Numbered from the stretch's first letter, positions 17,846 through 27,690 are shown. The stretch: 59,746 nt of DNA from an uncultured Collinsella sp. (GCA_959019945.1 CAUEQD010000011.1:1-59746); one strand, 5' to 3'. Program-made: numbers and translations. Notes: generated by a model not told the origin, from the sequence alone.

Positions 17846-17989
17846 CCTCTCCCACGCGGGCGCACTTGCCCGCTCTCCCCCGCCGTTCGTATTCGACGCG
17901 TTTGTCCTACTCTATCCCCATTTTTTGCCGGAACCAGTGAGGAATGTAACGAACCGCGCCAAAAAACGAACGGGACGGCACCTAAAAGA

Positions 17990-18011
17990 AGAGGTCCCGA
18001 ACGGGACCTCT
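17990..18011 (-). terminator. Terminator of the thiol/ferredoxin operon
   Basis: 10-bp stem AGAGGTCCCG / CGGGACCTCT with a 2-nt centre; on the minus strand it runs into TCTTTT. It ends the operon 18090-20132. Confidence 0.8.
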
Positions 18012-18089
18012 GCATGGTGGAGATTATCTTGAAAGGCAGCGGACTACTTCGCACAGCGGCGCACGATCCTCGCTATGCCTTACACGTTT

Positions 18090-19061
18090 TTACTGCTCGC
18101 TATTCGCAATCGCCTGGTCAATAAGCTTGTCGAGTGCTGCGCGCTGCTCGGCGGAGCTGATGGCTCCCACGATTGGATCCCCTACGATGTTGCCATTCTG
18201 ATCGATGACATACGTTGTCGGGAACGAGAACAAATTTGACGTAAACTTACCGGCCTCGCTATCCGACTTGAACCAGATGTTCTTATATGTCACGCCCTTC
18301 TTGCTCAGCACGTCCTTGGCATCTGCAATCTCGCCCTTGTTGCCATCGAGCGTAAAGGAATTGACGCCCACGACCTGGCCGCCCTTCTCGGCAAGCTCCT
18401 GATTCAGTTTCTCAAGGTCGCCCAGCTCGCCCACGCACGGCTTGCAAGTGGTGAACCAGAAGTTCATGACGGTGACCTTGTTCTTAGAGAACAGCTCGTC
18501 GCTGTTCACGTCGTTGCCATCCAGGTCTTTGCCCGTAAAGCTGGGGAATTTCGTCGCCTCGCTCGAAGCATTGGCACCAGCCGTCATGCCAGCGGTCGAA
18601 GCGTCGACGCTCTCGCCTGCGCTCGGCGTGCTTCCACAGCCGGGGAACTCCTTCTCCAAGCTCTCGAGCTTGTCCTCGATCTCCTTGATCTGCTGTGCAC
18701 CGGTCTTGAGCGTCTTAAGCTCATCCGCCGTGAACTCATCCTTGGCGCCGTCGATGGTCTTGAGCAGAAAATCGCCGTAATTGCTGCCGTCCTCAATCAT
18801 TGCCGAGTCTTTATTTGCCGCATTGAATACCTTTTCCCACAGCGCGTTATCACTCGAAAAAATCTCGTTCTCCTTCTGCATGAGCTTCGCATACAGCTCG
18901 GCGGCCTCGTCGGCATTGGCCGGCTTCTGCGCAGTGAGTTCTGCGATCTTAGGATCGGAGCTCGCAGATTCGCTCGCATTGCCGCCGGGCGCCGAACATG
19001 CCACAAGGCACAAGGCCAGCACCGGCACCATAAACAGGGCCGCAATCTTAGAAAGCTTCAT
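18090..19061 (-). CDS. TlpA-like thioredoxin-fold lipoprotein
   Basis: 323 aa. The start at 19061 is preferred because GGAGG lies 7 nt upstream of this ATG and only 1 nt from the ATG at 19067. The N-terminus is a lipoprotein signal with lipobox LVAC. Residues about 30-150 form a charged helical segment, followed by a TlpA/AhpC-TSA fold: GKDLDGNDVNS, VMNFWFTTCKPCVGELGDLEKL with the redox CxxC, and FSFPTTYVIDQNGNIVGD containing the cis-Pro. It is probably a membrane-tethered disulfide reductase outside the cytoplasm. It follows the NapH-like ferredoxin protein by 29 nt, which could supply electrons. Confidence 0.88.
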   Translation of the reverse strand: MKLSKIAALFMVPVLALCLVACSAPGGNASESASSDPKIAELTAQKPANADEAAELYAKLMQKENEIFSSDNALWEKVFNAANKDSAMIEDGSNYGDFLLKTIDGAKDEFTADELKTLKTGAQQIKEIEDKLESLEKEFPGCGSTPSAGESVDASTAGMTAGANASSEATKFPSFTGKDLDGNDVNSDELFSKNKVTVMNFWFTTCKPCVGELGDLEKLNQELAEKGGQVVGVNSFTLDGNKGEIADAKDVLSKKGVTYKNIWFKSDSEAGKFTSNLFSFPTTYVIDQNGNIVGDPIVGAISSAEQRAALDKLIDQAIANSEQ

Positions 19062-19090
19062 AGTCATTCCTCCGTTTTGTCGAAGCTTGT

Positions 19091-19993
19091 TTACTTTTTA
19101 TCGGCAGTCAAGGGAAGCTTTTCCGCCGACACATCCAGGCCATAGCGATAGCTGATGGCATCGACGGGGCAGGCCCCGATGCACTTTCCGCACCGGATAC
19201 ATTCGGCATGATTGGGCGCGCGGACCACATCAACGTCCATCTGACAAACCCTTGAACACTTGCCGCACGAGACGCATTTGCACGCGTCGACCTGAATCCC
19301 CAACAAGGACACCTTATTCATGAGCGCATAGAATGCGCCGAGCGGGCAAATCCATTTGCAGAAGGGGCGATAGAACAAAACGCTCAGCACTACCACGGCA
19401 ATGAGAACGACAAGTTTCCAAGTAAAGAGCTGCCCCAGCGCAGATCGAATGCCGGCGTTGGCGATGGCCAGCGGAATGGCACCCTCGAGCACGCCCTGGG
19501 GACAGATGTATTTGCAAAAGAACGGATCTCCCATCCCCAGATCGTTGACCACCAGCACAGGCAGCACTACCACAGCAAACAGCAGCACGACGTACTTGAT
19601 GTACGTGAGCGGCTTGAGCTTTTTCGTGGAGAACTTTTTGCCGGGAATCTTGTGAAGCAGCTCCTGCAGCCAGCCAAACGGGCACAGAAAGCCGCATACA
19701 AAGCGTCCCAGCAGCACGCCGAGCAAAATGAGCGTACCGGTAACATAGTAAGAAAAGTTGAACTTGGATGAACCTACTACCGACTGGAACGACCCGATGG
19801 GGCACGCACCCGATGCCGCGGGGCACGAATAGCAGTTAAGCCCGGGTACGCAGACCGTTTTTCCCGCGCCCTGATAGATGCCGCCTTTGGCAAAGTTTGG
19901 CAGGTGAATATTGGTGACCAGCGTCGCCGCCGCCTGAATGAATCCGCGAAATCGAGCCAAAACATGCGACGCAGTGTTTTCTCTTTTATCCAA
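19091..19993 (-). CDS. NapH-like polytopic 4Fe-4S protein
   Basis: 300 aa from a proposed TTG at 19993: GGAG lies 10 nt upstream and the codon overlaps the stop region of the CXXC micro-gene. The open frame extends to 20080, but that part lies inside the micro-gene. Four to five membrane helices carry paired CxxxCP motifs (CGFLCPFG, CKYICPQG, CKWICPLG). The cytosolic tail has two ferredoxin-type clusters, CVSCGKCSRVCQ and CIRCGKCIGACPVD. Such proteins move electrons across or along the membrane to redox partners. Placement between the CXXC micro-protein and the TlpA-like lipoprotein suggests it drives extracytoplasmic thiol reduction. Confidence 0.85.
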   Translation of the reverse strand: MDKRENTASHVLARFRGFIQAAATLVTNIHLPNFAKGGIYQGAGKTVCVPGLNCYSCPAASGACPIGSFQSVVGSSKFNFSYYVTGTLILLGVLLGRFVCGFLCPFGWLQELLHKIPGKKFSTKKLKPLTYIKYVVLLFAVVVLPVLVVNDLGMGDPFFCKYICPQGVLEGAIPLAIANAGIRSALGQLFTWKLVVLIAVVVLSVLFYRPFCKWICPLGAFYALMNKVSLLGIQVDACKCVSCGKCSRVCQMDVDVVRAPNHAECIRCGKCIGACPVDAISYRYGLDVSAEKLPLTADKK

Positions 19994-20132
19994 TTCCGAT
20001 ACACTCCAAGCACAGCCTAATCGCTTTGGCCAGCACGGCATCTGCCTCGCCACGCATAACGCCAAAGCACACCATGGCAATTCCGACGATCAACAAAGCG
20101 ACCTGTACCACGGGTTTTACCGCTTTGAACAA
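19986..20132 (-). CDS. CD1871A-family CXXC micro-protein
   Basis: 48 aa. The TTG start at 20132 has AAAGGAG 8 nt upstream; TAA is at 19986. The protein is one hydrophobic helix (VVQVALLIVGIAMVCFGVM) followed by RGEADAVLAKAIRLCLECIGIG, ending in the CxxC pair at residues 41-44. This matches the small CD1871A-type CXXC membrane proteins found beside NapH-like and thioredoxin-like genes in gut anaerobes. The last 8 nt overlap the proposed start of the 4Fe-4S gene, so translation is probably coupled. The exact role is unknown; a membrane dithiol relay between ferredoxin and TlpA is plausible inference. Confidence 0.75.
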   Translation of the reverse strand: MFKAVKPVVQVALLIVGIAMVCFGVMRGEADAVLAKAIRLCLECIGIG

Positions 20133-20222
20133 CCTGACCACTCCTTTCGTTACGCGACCATTGGACCATATCGGCTATAAAATCCGTGTTAAGCGCGATT
20201 TGAAATGTGCAAGGAGACTGTT

Positions 20223-20897
20223 ATGCGTATTTTGATCGTCGAGGACGAGCGGGCGCTGTGCGACGCAATCGCGCGCAGCTTGCGGAACTTGGCGTACAGT
20301 GTCGACTGCTGTCACGACGGACAGGAGGCGCTCGACCTACTGGACGTTGAGGCCTTCGACCTCGTGGTACTCGATCTGAACCTTCCCCGTATCGACGGCA
20401 TGACCGTGCTCAGGGAACTTAGGAAAACCGACTGCGAGACCAAGGTACTGATTCTGTCCGCACGTGGCGAAGTATCAGATAAAGTCGCCGGACTCGATGC
20501 CGGCGCCAACGATTACCTCACCAAGCCGTTTCATCTGGACGAGCTTGCGGCAAGGATTCGCAGCCTTACCCTAAGACGCTTTACACAAAGCGACGTAGTT
20601 TTAACCTGCGGAAAGCTCAGCTTTGACACCAAGGCGCGCATCGCTTCCGTGGACAGCGAGGCTTTATCTCTTACGCGCAAGGAAACGGGAATCTTGGAAT
20701 ACCTGATGCTTAATCAGGGGCGTCCGGTAAGTCAAGAGGAGCTTATCGAGCACGTTTGGGATAGCAGCGTAAACAGCTTTAGCAACGCAACCCGCGTTCA
20801 TATCTCGTCACTCCGCAAAAAGCTACGCAGCGCTTTGGGATACGACCCGATTCGCAATCGGATTGGAGAGGGCTACGTTATGGAGGATAGCGAATGA
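20223..20897 (+). CDS. OmpR-family response regulator
   Basis: 224 aa from the ATG at 20223, 6 nt after AGGAGA; an upstream in-frame start at 20205 lacks a site. The receiver has the acidic pair Glu7/Asp8, phospho-Asp51 in VVLDLNLP and the Lys of YLTKPF. The C-terminal winged helix includes LSLTRKETGILEYLMLNQG and ATRVHISSLRKKL. It overlaps the kinase gene by 4 nt and diverges from the CXXC/ferredoxin/TlpA operon across a 90-bp gap, so that redox operon is the likely target. Confidence 0.92.
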   Translation: MRILIVEDERALCDAIARSLRNLAYSVDCCHDGQEALDLLDVEAFDLVVLDLNLPRIDGMTVLRELRKTDCETKVLILSARGEVSDKVAGLDAGANDYLTKPFHLDELAARIRSLTLRRFTQSDVVLTCGKLSFDTKARIASVDSEALSLTRKETGILEYLMLNQGRPVSQEELIEHVWDSSVNSFSNATRVHISSLRKKLRSALGYDPIRNRIGEGYVMEDSE

Positions 20898-22045
20898 AAA
20901 GGCTTTCGCTGCAATGGCGCATAACGATTATGACGGCACTGCTCACGTGTGCGGCGTGCGTGCTGACGAACTGCCTGGTCGGCTATACGGGCATGCGCTA
21001 CATGGATGCCATCGGCAGTAACATCTCGGCCTTTAACGCAACCGGCGAAGATTCGCCCCAGGCGTTCGACCCGACGAAAGCGGTCCCCGATGACAGGGTC
21101 ACGATCGTCGTAAACGACGCACAGGAGTCTTTTGGCACGACAGCCTGGTACATCACGGCTGGAGTCACACTCCTTGGCGGCGTGCTGGCATACTTTGTGA
21201 GCGGCCGTGCACTCAAACCGCTACGGGATTTCGCCGCCCAGGTAGAGCGCGTGCAGCCTGACAACCTAAGCGAAATCAGACTCAGTGAAGATGTGCCCAC
21301 CGAGCTACAACGATGCAGCGCCTCTTTCAACGACATGATCGCCCGTCTTGACGAAGGATTCTCTGCACAGCGTCAGTTTACCGGCAACGCCGCACACGAG
21401 CTGCGCACCCCGCTCGCCCTTATGCAAGCACAGATTGAACTTTTCATCTCCGAGCACTCCGGTTTGCGACCCGAAACAGCCGAGCTGCTCGGCCTGCTAC
21501 AAGAACAAACCGAGCGCATGTCTCGAATGGCCAAGGTATTGCTCGAGATGAGTGAGCTCCGCAGTGTTCCTTGCGAGGACGATGTGGAACTTGGTCCCTT
21601 GTCCGAAGAGGTCCTCACCGACCTTGCACCACTTGCCGAAAATAAGGGCATAGCCCTCAATTGTGCTGGAGACGCTTTAGTAATCGGGAGCGACACGCTC
21701 CTCTATCGGCTGGTGTTTAACCTGGTCGAAAATGCCATCCATTACAGCCGCCCCGGCTCGACTGTCAACGTCTCCATCTGCGACAACGACAGCCGCGTGT
21801 TCCTGCGAGTCGAGGACCAGGGCCCGGGAATACCCAAGCAGTACCGTGAGAGCATCTTCCAACCATTCTTTCGTCTAGACAAATCCCGCAGCAGGGCATA
21901 CGGCGGCGCAGGGCTCGGACTAGCGCTCGTTTGGGAGATTGCAACTCTTCACGGTGGCACGGTAGAGGTCGAAGCAAGTTCCGAGAACGGAACCACCATG
22001 CTCGTAAGCCTTCCAAAACGATCCGTAGCGTTAACCGAACAGTAA
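20894..22045 (+). CDS. Sensor histidine kinase, cognate of the OmpR regulator
   Basis: 383 aa. TM1 lies at about 10-30, a short extracytoplasmic loop of 50 residues follows, TM2 is at about 84-104, then HAMP. The phospho-acceptor is His168 in NAAHELRTPLALM. The HATPase carries the N box around Asn280 (NLVENAIHYS), DQGPGIP, and GGAGLGLALVW. The small sensor loop suggests detection of a membrane or envelope cue, or a partner protein, rather than a soluble ligand. ATGA overlap with the regulator gene indicates coupled synthesis. Confidence 0.92.
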   Translation: MKRLSLQWRITIMTALLTCAACVLTNCLVGYTGMRYMDAIGSNISAFNATGEDSPQAFDPTKAVPDDRVTIVVNDAQESFGTTAWYITAGVTLLGGVLAYFVSGRALKPLRDFAAQVERVQPDNLSEIRLSEDVPTELQRCSASFNDMIARLDEGFSAQRQFTGNAAHELRTPLALMQAQIELFISEHSGLRPETAELLGLLQEQTERMSRMAKVLLEMSELRSVPCEDDVELGPLSEEVLTDLAPLAENKGIALNCAGDALVIGSDTLLYRLVFNLVENAIHYSRPGSTVNVSICDNDSRVFLRVEDQGPGIPKQYRESIFQPFFRLDKSRSRAYGGAGLGLALVWEIATLHGGTVEVEASSENGTTMLVSLPKRSVALTEQ

Positions 22046-22113
22046 AACGAAAGGGGTCCCGAGCAACAGGAGTACAATTGCTGCTATTGTTGTCAACCGT
22101 TGGGAGATGGAAG

Positions 22114-23118
22114 ATGGACTGCGATGGCTACCCATGCGTTCCCATGCCGTTGATGTGCACTACCTTTGTGCCGGGGCAGATCGACGCTGCGGTTGCAGGC
22201 ATTTCCGACCCCGATTCACGTACCATCGCCACGGCAGAAGCGCTGTACTTTCGCGGACAGGCCGCCCTCGCCGCCGAGACAGCACGCCCTCATCTTGACG
22301 CCACCGACCCTGCACTGCGCTATTCCGCATGCTTTATCTGCGGATATGCCAGTCTGTCGCTCAACCGTATCGCCGATGCCCGCCGTTGCCTTGCGGGCAT
22401 CCTCGATACGCCAACTGACGAGGAATCGCCCGCCGCCCACGCGATGCATATCCTGTTCGCCTCCGCCGCGAGCGTCCTGCTGCACTTGCCTTCCCCGTAT
22501 TCCGCCGAAGAGTTTTATCCGCTTGCGGCGCATCTGCCCGAAGGCCTGCGCCTGTTCGCCAGCTACGTGATGGCGCACGCCTTATATCTGCGCGGCGAAT
22601 ACGGCCGCAGCCTGGGCATGGCGGAAAACGCCCTGATTATGAAACAGGGAAGCTATCCAATCTCGGAACTGTTCCTGCACCTGGCAGCTTCCATGGCATG
22701 CATGAGCCTCAAGGACATCGACGCCGCAAAAACGCACTTCGGAGCCGCTTGGAACATTGCGCGCCCCGACGGCCTTATCGAGCTCATTGGCGAGCACCAC
22801 GGCCTTTTGCAGGGGCTTATCGAGGCATGCCTAAAAACGCAATACCCTGACGATTTCGCACGCATCATCGAGATTACGTATCGATTCAGCTACGGCTGGC
22901 GGCGCATCCACAACCCCGATTCGGGCGAGGACGTGGCCGACGATCTAACGACCACAGAGTTCACCATGGCCATGCTCGCCTGCCGCGGATGGACCAACGC
23001 CGAAATCGCACGCCACATGGAAGTATCGCCGGGCACTGTTAAAAACCGCCTATCAGGCGTATACGCAAAGCTTGGCATCGGCACACGCGCCGAGCTGGTC
23101 GCGCATATGTTGCGTTAG
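22114..23118 (+). CDS. LuxR-type regulator with an N-terminal helical-repeat domain
   Basis: 334 aa from the ATG at 22114 (GGGAG 8 nt upstream); the open frame starts at 21931 but that part overlaps the kinase gene. Residues 30-250 are Ala/Leu-rich helices resembling TPR units (ALYFRGQAALAAETARPHLDA, then YVMAHALYLRGEYGRSLGMAENAL). The C-terminal 60 residues form a LuxR/GerE helix-turn-helix: LTTTEFTMAMLACRGWTNAEIARHME then SPGTVKNRLSGVYAKLGI. No receiver or MalT ATPase is present. It sits 155 bp before the 1455-aa surface protein in the same direction and may control it. Confidence 0.82.
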   Translation: MDCDGYPCVPMPLMCTTFVPGQIDAAVAGISDPDSRTIATAEALYFRGQAALAAETARPHLDATDPALRYSACFICGYASLSLNRIADARRCLAGILDTPTDEESPAAHAMHILFASAASVLLHLPSPYSAEEFYPLAAHLPEGLRLFASYVMAHALYLRGEYGRSLGMAENALIMKQGSYPISELFLHLAASMACMSLKDIDAAKTHFGAAWNIARPDGLIELIGEHHGLLQGLIEACLKTQYPDDFARIIEITYRFSYGWRRIHNPDSGEDVADDLTTTEFTMAMLACRGWTNAEIARHMEVSPGTVKNRLSGVYAKLGIGTRAELVAHMLR

Positions 23119-23273
23119 CGACCGGGCTGCCAAGCGCATCGAACGCGTTCCGGAACCCGGCGCTTCGCTCGATCAATTTGGACATTTTGACCCTTGAATG
23201 GCACTACCGCCACGGGGCGCCTTCTCGCAAAATTGGATTATTTCCACCGATACTTGCGGGATGGGAGCCCAAG

Positions 23274-26200
23274 ATGCTTGATCGCCGTTCGTTACTTGTC
23301 GCCGGAGCGTCCTCGTTAGCGAGCATTATGTTGCCGCGCGTGCCGGGAAGCGCAAACGCCTTCATATTGCCGTTCGCGCCCACCGAAGCCCATGCCGACG
23401 AAAAAGACCCCTTCAGGGTGCTCGTTCTCTCGCGCACCATGTTCGGTGTGGTCGTGGTCGACGTCGCCAACAAGAATACGCCCATCACGGGTGCCCAGGT
23501 CACACTCACATCGCGCTATGCCGCAGGCAAGCAGCTCACCGCCACTACCGATGACGAAGGCACGGCCATCTTTGAGGTCGCGCCGCTTTCGGAAGGCTAC
23601 GTGGACGAGGCGACGCTTCTCGACGCGTACGACTTCAACGGCGGCATCTCCATTAGCATGGCGGGCTACCGCGATGTCGAGATTCCCCTTGCGCGTATCC
23701 AGGGCGGCACCGCCATAACCGCACCCACGCGTCCGCTTTCCGACGGCGAGCCGTACTTCCGCCAGCTCACGTTTGACGAATGGGACATCCAGTACGCTGA
23801 AGCCACGTTCATGGCATTGCCGAAGGACGACGCCGGAAACGATCAACCCGACACGCACGCCTTTACCGTGCAGGCACATCTGCCACAGGGTGGGCAGGCA
23901 ACGCTGCGCATTAACAAAGTGACACCTGCCGCGGGTAGCTCGCCCGAAACCGTCACGCAGATTGGCCAAGTCAAAGCCAGTGCATCGGGTTCGGATAATC
24001 TGGCAACGTTCACACTCGAAGACAAGTTTCTCGATGCGGCATCGGGCCTTCTGGAAGAAGGGTGCAAGCTGCGCTTTGTCCTCGACTATCAGGGCAAAAC
24101 CTACACGCTCTCCTCTCCCATGGCCGTTGTCACCGCGCCGGCCGCAAAGGCGGAATCGGGCTCGACCACCATCATTCCCACCACCATGGACCAAGAGATC
24201 ACTCCGTTTGATTTCCCCGCGGCGTTTCCCGGCATCGGTGGTAATAAGTTCACGTGTTGGATGCCCACATTTCCGATCCTCTTCGATTTCTCGTTTGCTG
24301 GATACGTGCTGTTTGGCGGAGGATACAAACCAGCCAGCTATATGAACGATTCGGGCAACCCTGATCCGGAATACTGGAAGAAATCGCCGCGCGAGTCGGG
24401 CGCCAAGCAGGCAAACCGCTACCTCGACGAAATGGAGGGGAAGTGGAACCAGTACAAGAGCATGAGTGCCGGTTCGGGCACCGATCCAAGAAACACCAAG
24501 CTCCTTCGCCACCATTGCACGCTGCTATTCACGATGGATATCGCAACACAGGTGTACGGCTCGCTCGCCTACGATTGGGTGGGCAAAACCTGGGGTAACA
24601 ACAACGACCCCGCATACGGCAATATTAAGGCCCTCTTCCAGGTAAGAACCGACCTCAATTGGACCGAGCAGTTTACCCTAGGACCGGTGCCATTTTTCCT
24701 AAACGTCAACCCCTGGGTGCTGGCAAAACTGGCGCTCGCCGTGGGTGCCCACACGCACGGCAGCGGCGCGGCGTTTTTTAAAAACATTTCGCTCGACTAT
24801 TCAAACACGTCGGGCTCGTTCACCATCCAGATCGGGCTTGCCGTCACCTTTGGCGCCGGCGTTGCAGGCGTCGCTTCGTCTGCCGTGCGCGGCGCCGCAT
24901 CCCTCACGCTGTTCATTGGGTACGAGAAGGCAGATGGACACCAGCTTCCGCGACTGCGCGTAGGTGCAGACGTCGATGTCGATGTGATACTCCAATTCGT
25001 AATGTTCAAGTGGACCACCAAGGCTTGGTCGGGGTCGTGGCCCACGCTCATCGATTCGTGGAATATGTCGGTGAACAATGGCGACCAGTATGTGCTCCAG
25101 CGCTCTGAGCTCGCATTGGGTGGAGATACGCCTTATACGCTGGATGCCTGCTTCGGCTCGGCCGGCAACATTGAGGCGGGCGGCGTGCCGCAATTTATCG
25201 CATCGGCCACCATCGTCACCAACGCCGAGCTGCTCGCACGCGCCGAGGTTAAGGCCACTGCCGTAAACGTCGCTTCTGTCGTACGCGATTGGAATCAAGC
25301 GGTCACGCGTATTGAGCTCGAGGCGGATGCAGAGAGCGACGACACGGGACAGGTCGAACATTTCGTCCATGCACTGATGGAAAACGACGAAAACGCCGCG
25401 CCGATGTACGAGTACGCCTATATCGGCCAGACGACGAACGCCGTTGCTGACCCGAACGCCAATTCTGCCGGCGTGTCGGAGGACGAGCGTGGCGGCATCA
25501 AACCCTCGAGCGACAACGTGCTGTTTGCTGGCGTGCTCAGCGAAGCTCACATGAAGCTGGCAAGGATTGCCGGCGTAGAATGCCTGTTCCGTATCGCCTC
25601 GGTGCGCTACGGCGACAATGGTCGCTCGCGCCTGGTGGTGCACACAAAGGCAAACGGCACGTGGTCCGCTCCCACGCCCGTGGACTTTCCCCTTGGGTTT
25701 GGCGAGGGCGATGTGGAGCGCAACGGCATATTCGATTACGACTTCGACGTGGTGGAATATACAGACGGAAGAGGAAACCAGGACGCCTACGTGCTGCTGG
25801 TCTCGGGCGAGCGCCCCGCCGGCGACAACACCCTTTTCGATACGGCGAGCACATCCGGCATACTGTCCGTTGTGCGCCTGCGCATAAGCAACGACGAAGT
25901 TCGCGTGATATCGCACACGTCGTGGCGCAGCATCTCGCGCGGCCGCCTTCAGGAGGATGGCTACCATTGCCTGCAGTGCCCGCGTATCACGGTGGGCAAG
26001 ACGCTGGTCGACGGGCGCCTGTCGGGCGCTTACCTCCACCGCCGCGGAACCACCGCAGAGAAGGCGCTCGGCAGCGAGGCCGAGGTTGCGCTGGAATGCT
26101 TTACCCTGTGGTCGGATAATTTGGGCGACAGTCTCACGTTCCGTCAGGTCCTCCACTTTCCGCAGGCACCATCGAGCATCGAGCTGGGCGCGCCCGAGAA

Positions 26201-27641
26201 TATCAACGGCAAAATGGTGGTGTCCGTTGCATACGAGACTGCAGGCGGTTGTGGCTGCGCGTCGTACGCCGTGATCGGCCAGTCCATCGCGGGTTGGGGC
26301 GTTATGTCGCCAGATGCCACAGTACCCCACGCGGTGCCGTGGCCACAACATTCGGGCTTTTTGGCAACCGTCAACGAGCAACTGCAGCATATTACTTGGA
26401 CGCGAGGCGCATCGGCATTTGCAACGCAGCCCGTGGGTGCCGCAGGCTGTGGCCCAGCATCGTTTAGCGTAAGCAACAACGGCAGGTGCGTACTCTATGT
26501 AGAGAACACCGATGGCAAGGTGGGACAAACCTACGACGAAGAAGGCAACCCGGTAGCAGTGATGGGCAAGCACTTCCGCATCTTCGCCAGCACCTTGGCA
26601 GGCGATCTGTTTACGGAGCCGTTCGTGATGTGCGAGCTAGACCATCCCGTCGATCAGATAACGACATTTTTAACGTCGGGAGGCATGCTCTCCGCGCTCG
26701 CCACGCACATTGTGAGCGCGGAGAAGAGCGAGGCAGAGCTGCACGGCATCGAAGTGCCCTTGGTGGCGTGTGCCACTCCGACGGGCGCGGTCGCTACCTC
26801 GGGCGCGGTGGTGCCCGGAGCAGCAGGCGAATCCTTCATGGTCACGGTGCGAAACGACGGCAACACCTTGCTGACCGCCGGCACGATCGATCTATACCGA
26901 GAGGGCTCCAGCCAGCCGTTCTCCAGCGCATCCATCGGATTCGGAATGAACGCACGCATGGCTTCGATCTACGATCCAGAGCTTGCCGAGGACGCTTCGG
27001 CCAACGACATGGCACATGTGAAGTACGCGCTCGAGACGCTGGGCGCACGTTTTGCAACGCACCCGCTGGTAGCCGACAACGGCAACGCCGTGCTGGCACC
27101 GGGTTGCACGGCACAGTTCCGCATGAGCTTCGCCATCCCCGAGAGTTGGAGCGACGAAGTGGGCAAACGCGTAACGCTGTATGCGAAGGCACGTAATCTG
27201 GTGGCGCTCGATCCCGTAACGCTCGAGGAAATTCGACCGGGCGCAAACTCGGCGCTGGGTGCCGTACTGCACGAGCTTCATGTGCCCGGCGCGGCATGCG
27301 AACGCTCAGAAGTTCAGGTCGGCGTATGCGACAGCGCGGATACGACGGGGCTTCACGATGCACCGATGACGGCGGACGGCGGTGGTGGCTCGAGTGGCGG
27401 CGGTACCGACGAGGGCGGCGGCTCCGGCGGAAGCAGCTCCGGCAGTGGCAAGGACCACAGCAATAACAAGCGCTCCGGAAAAGCGGGCGCGCTCGCTGGC
27501 ACGGGCGATGTCAATGCTCCCCTTACGGCAGCCGCTGCAGCACTCGCCGCGGCAGGCGCCGGCCTCATCGCCTACAGCGCCCGCCGCACGGCGCTCGAAA
27601 AAGACACCGCCAATGAGGTCAATTCGGATAGGCCTCGCTAG
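23274..27641 (+). CDS. 1455-aa secreted, wall-anchored surface protein (LAGTG sorting signal)
   Basis: The start at 23274 follows GGGAG; the frame is open from 23178. The N-terminus MLDRRSLLVAGASSLAS is a signal peptide with a twin-arginine look (DRRSLL), so Tat export is possible. A carboxypeptidase-regulatory/Cna-B-like sandwich follows (VFGVVV-type strands, PITGAQVTLTSR, TTDDEGTAIFEV). The middle 1000 residues have no repeat or domain I can name. Near residue 1170-1210 is a CARDB-like stretch (ESFMVTVRNDGNTLLTAGTIDLY). The C-terminus is a Gly/Ser linker, LAGTG at 1407-1411, a 22-residue hydrophobic helix, then RR: a sortase substrate of the LAxTG type. Function unknown; adhesion or a binding role is likely. 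Confidence 0.8.
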   Translation: MLDRRSLLVAGASSLASIMLPRVPGSANAFILPFAPTEAHADEKDPFRVLVLSRTMFGVVVVDVANKNTPITGAQVTLTSRYAAGKQLTATTDDEGTAIFEVAPLSEGYVDEATLLDAYDFNGGISISMAGYRDVEIPLARIQGGTAITAPTRPLSDGEPYFRQLTFDEWDIQYAEATFMALPKDDAGNDQPDTHAFTVQAHLPQGGQATLRINKVTPAAGSSPETVTQIGQVKASASGSDNLATFTLEDKFLDAASGLLEEGCKLRFVLDYQGKTYTLSSPMAVVTAPAAKAESGSTTIIPTTMDQEITPFDFPAAFPGIGGNKFTCWMPTFPILFDFSFAGYVLFGGGYKPASYMNDSGNPDPEYWKKSPRESGAKQANRYLDEMEGKWNQYKSMSAGSGTDPRNTKLLRHHCTLLFTMDIATQVYGSLAYDWVGKTWGNNNDPAYGNIKALFQVRTDLNWTEQFTLGPVPFFLNVNPWVLAKLALAVGAHTHGSGAAFFKNISLDYSNTSGSFTIQIGLAVTFGAGVAGVASSAVRGAASLTLFIGYEKADGHQLPRLRVGADVDVDVILQFVMFKWTTKAWSGSWPTLIDSWNMSVNNGDQYVLQRSELALGGDTPYTLDACFGSAGNIEAGGVPQFIASATIVTNAELLARAEVKATAVNVASVVRDWNQAVTRIELEADAESDDTGQVEHFVHALMENDENAAPMYEYAYIGQTTNAVADPNANSAGVSEDERGGIKPSSDNVLFAGVLSEAHMKLARIAGVECLFRIASVRYGDNGRSRLVVHTKANGTWSAPTPVDFPLGFGEGDVERNGIFDYDFDVVEYTDGRGNQDAYVLLVSGERPAGDNTLFDTASTSGILSVVRLRISNDEVRVISHTSWRSISRGRLQEDGYHCLQCPRITVGKTLVDGRLSGAYLHRRGTTAEKALGSEAEVALECFTLWSDNLGDSLTFRQVLHFPQAPSSIELGAPENINGKMVVSVAYETAGGCGCASYAVIGQSIAGWGVMSPDATVPHAVPWPQHSGFLATVNEQLQHITWTRGASAFATQPVGAAGCGPASFSVSNNGRCVLYVENTDGKVGQTYDEEGNPVAVMGKHFRIFASTLAGDLFTEPFVMCELDHPVDQITTFLTSGGMLSALATHIVSAEKSEAELHGIEVPLVACATPTGAVATSGAVVPGAAGESFMVTVRNDGNTLLTAGTIDLYREGSSQPFSSASIGFGMNARMASIYDPELAEDASANDMAHVKYALETLGARFATHPLVADNGNAVLAPGCTAQFRMSFAIPESWSDEVGKRVTLYAKARNLVALDPVTLEEIRPGANSALGAVLHELHVPGAACERSEVQVGVCDSADTTGLHDAPMTADGGGGSSGGGTDEGGGSGGSSSGSGKDHSNNKRSGKAGALAGTGDVNAPLTAAAAALAAAGAGLIAYSARRTALEKDTANEVNSDRPR

Positions 27642-27690
27642 CTCCCAGTTACCTTTGTGAGAGACGCCGACTCGGCTCATCGAACATCAA

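Noticed and set aside
24801..26573. A 590-codon minus-strand frame opposite the surface protein gene
   Set aside because: Antisense shadow; Arg/His/Ala-rich with no recognisable feature.
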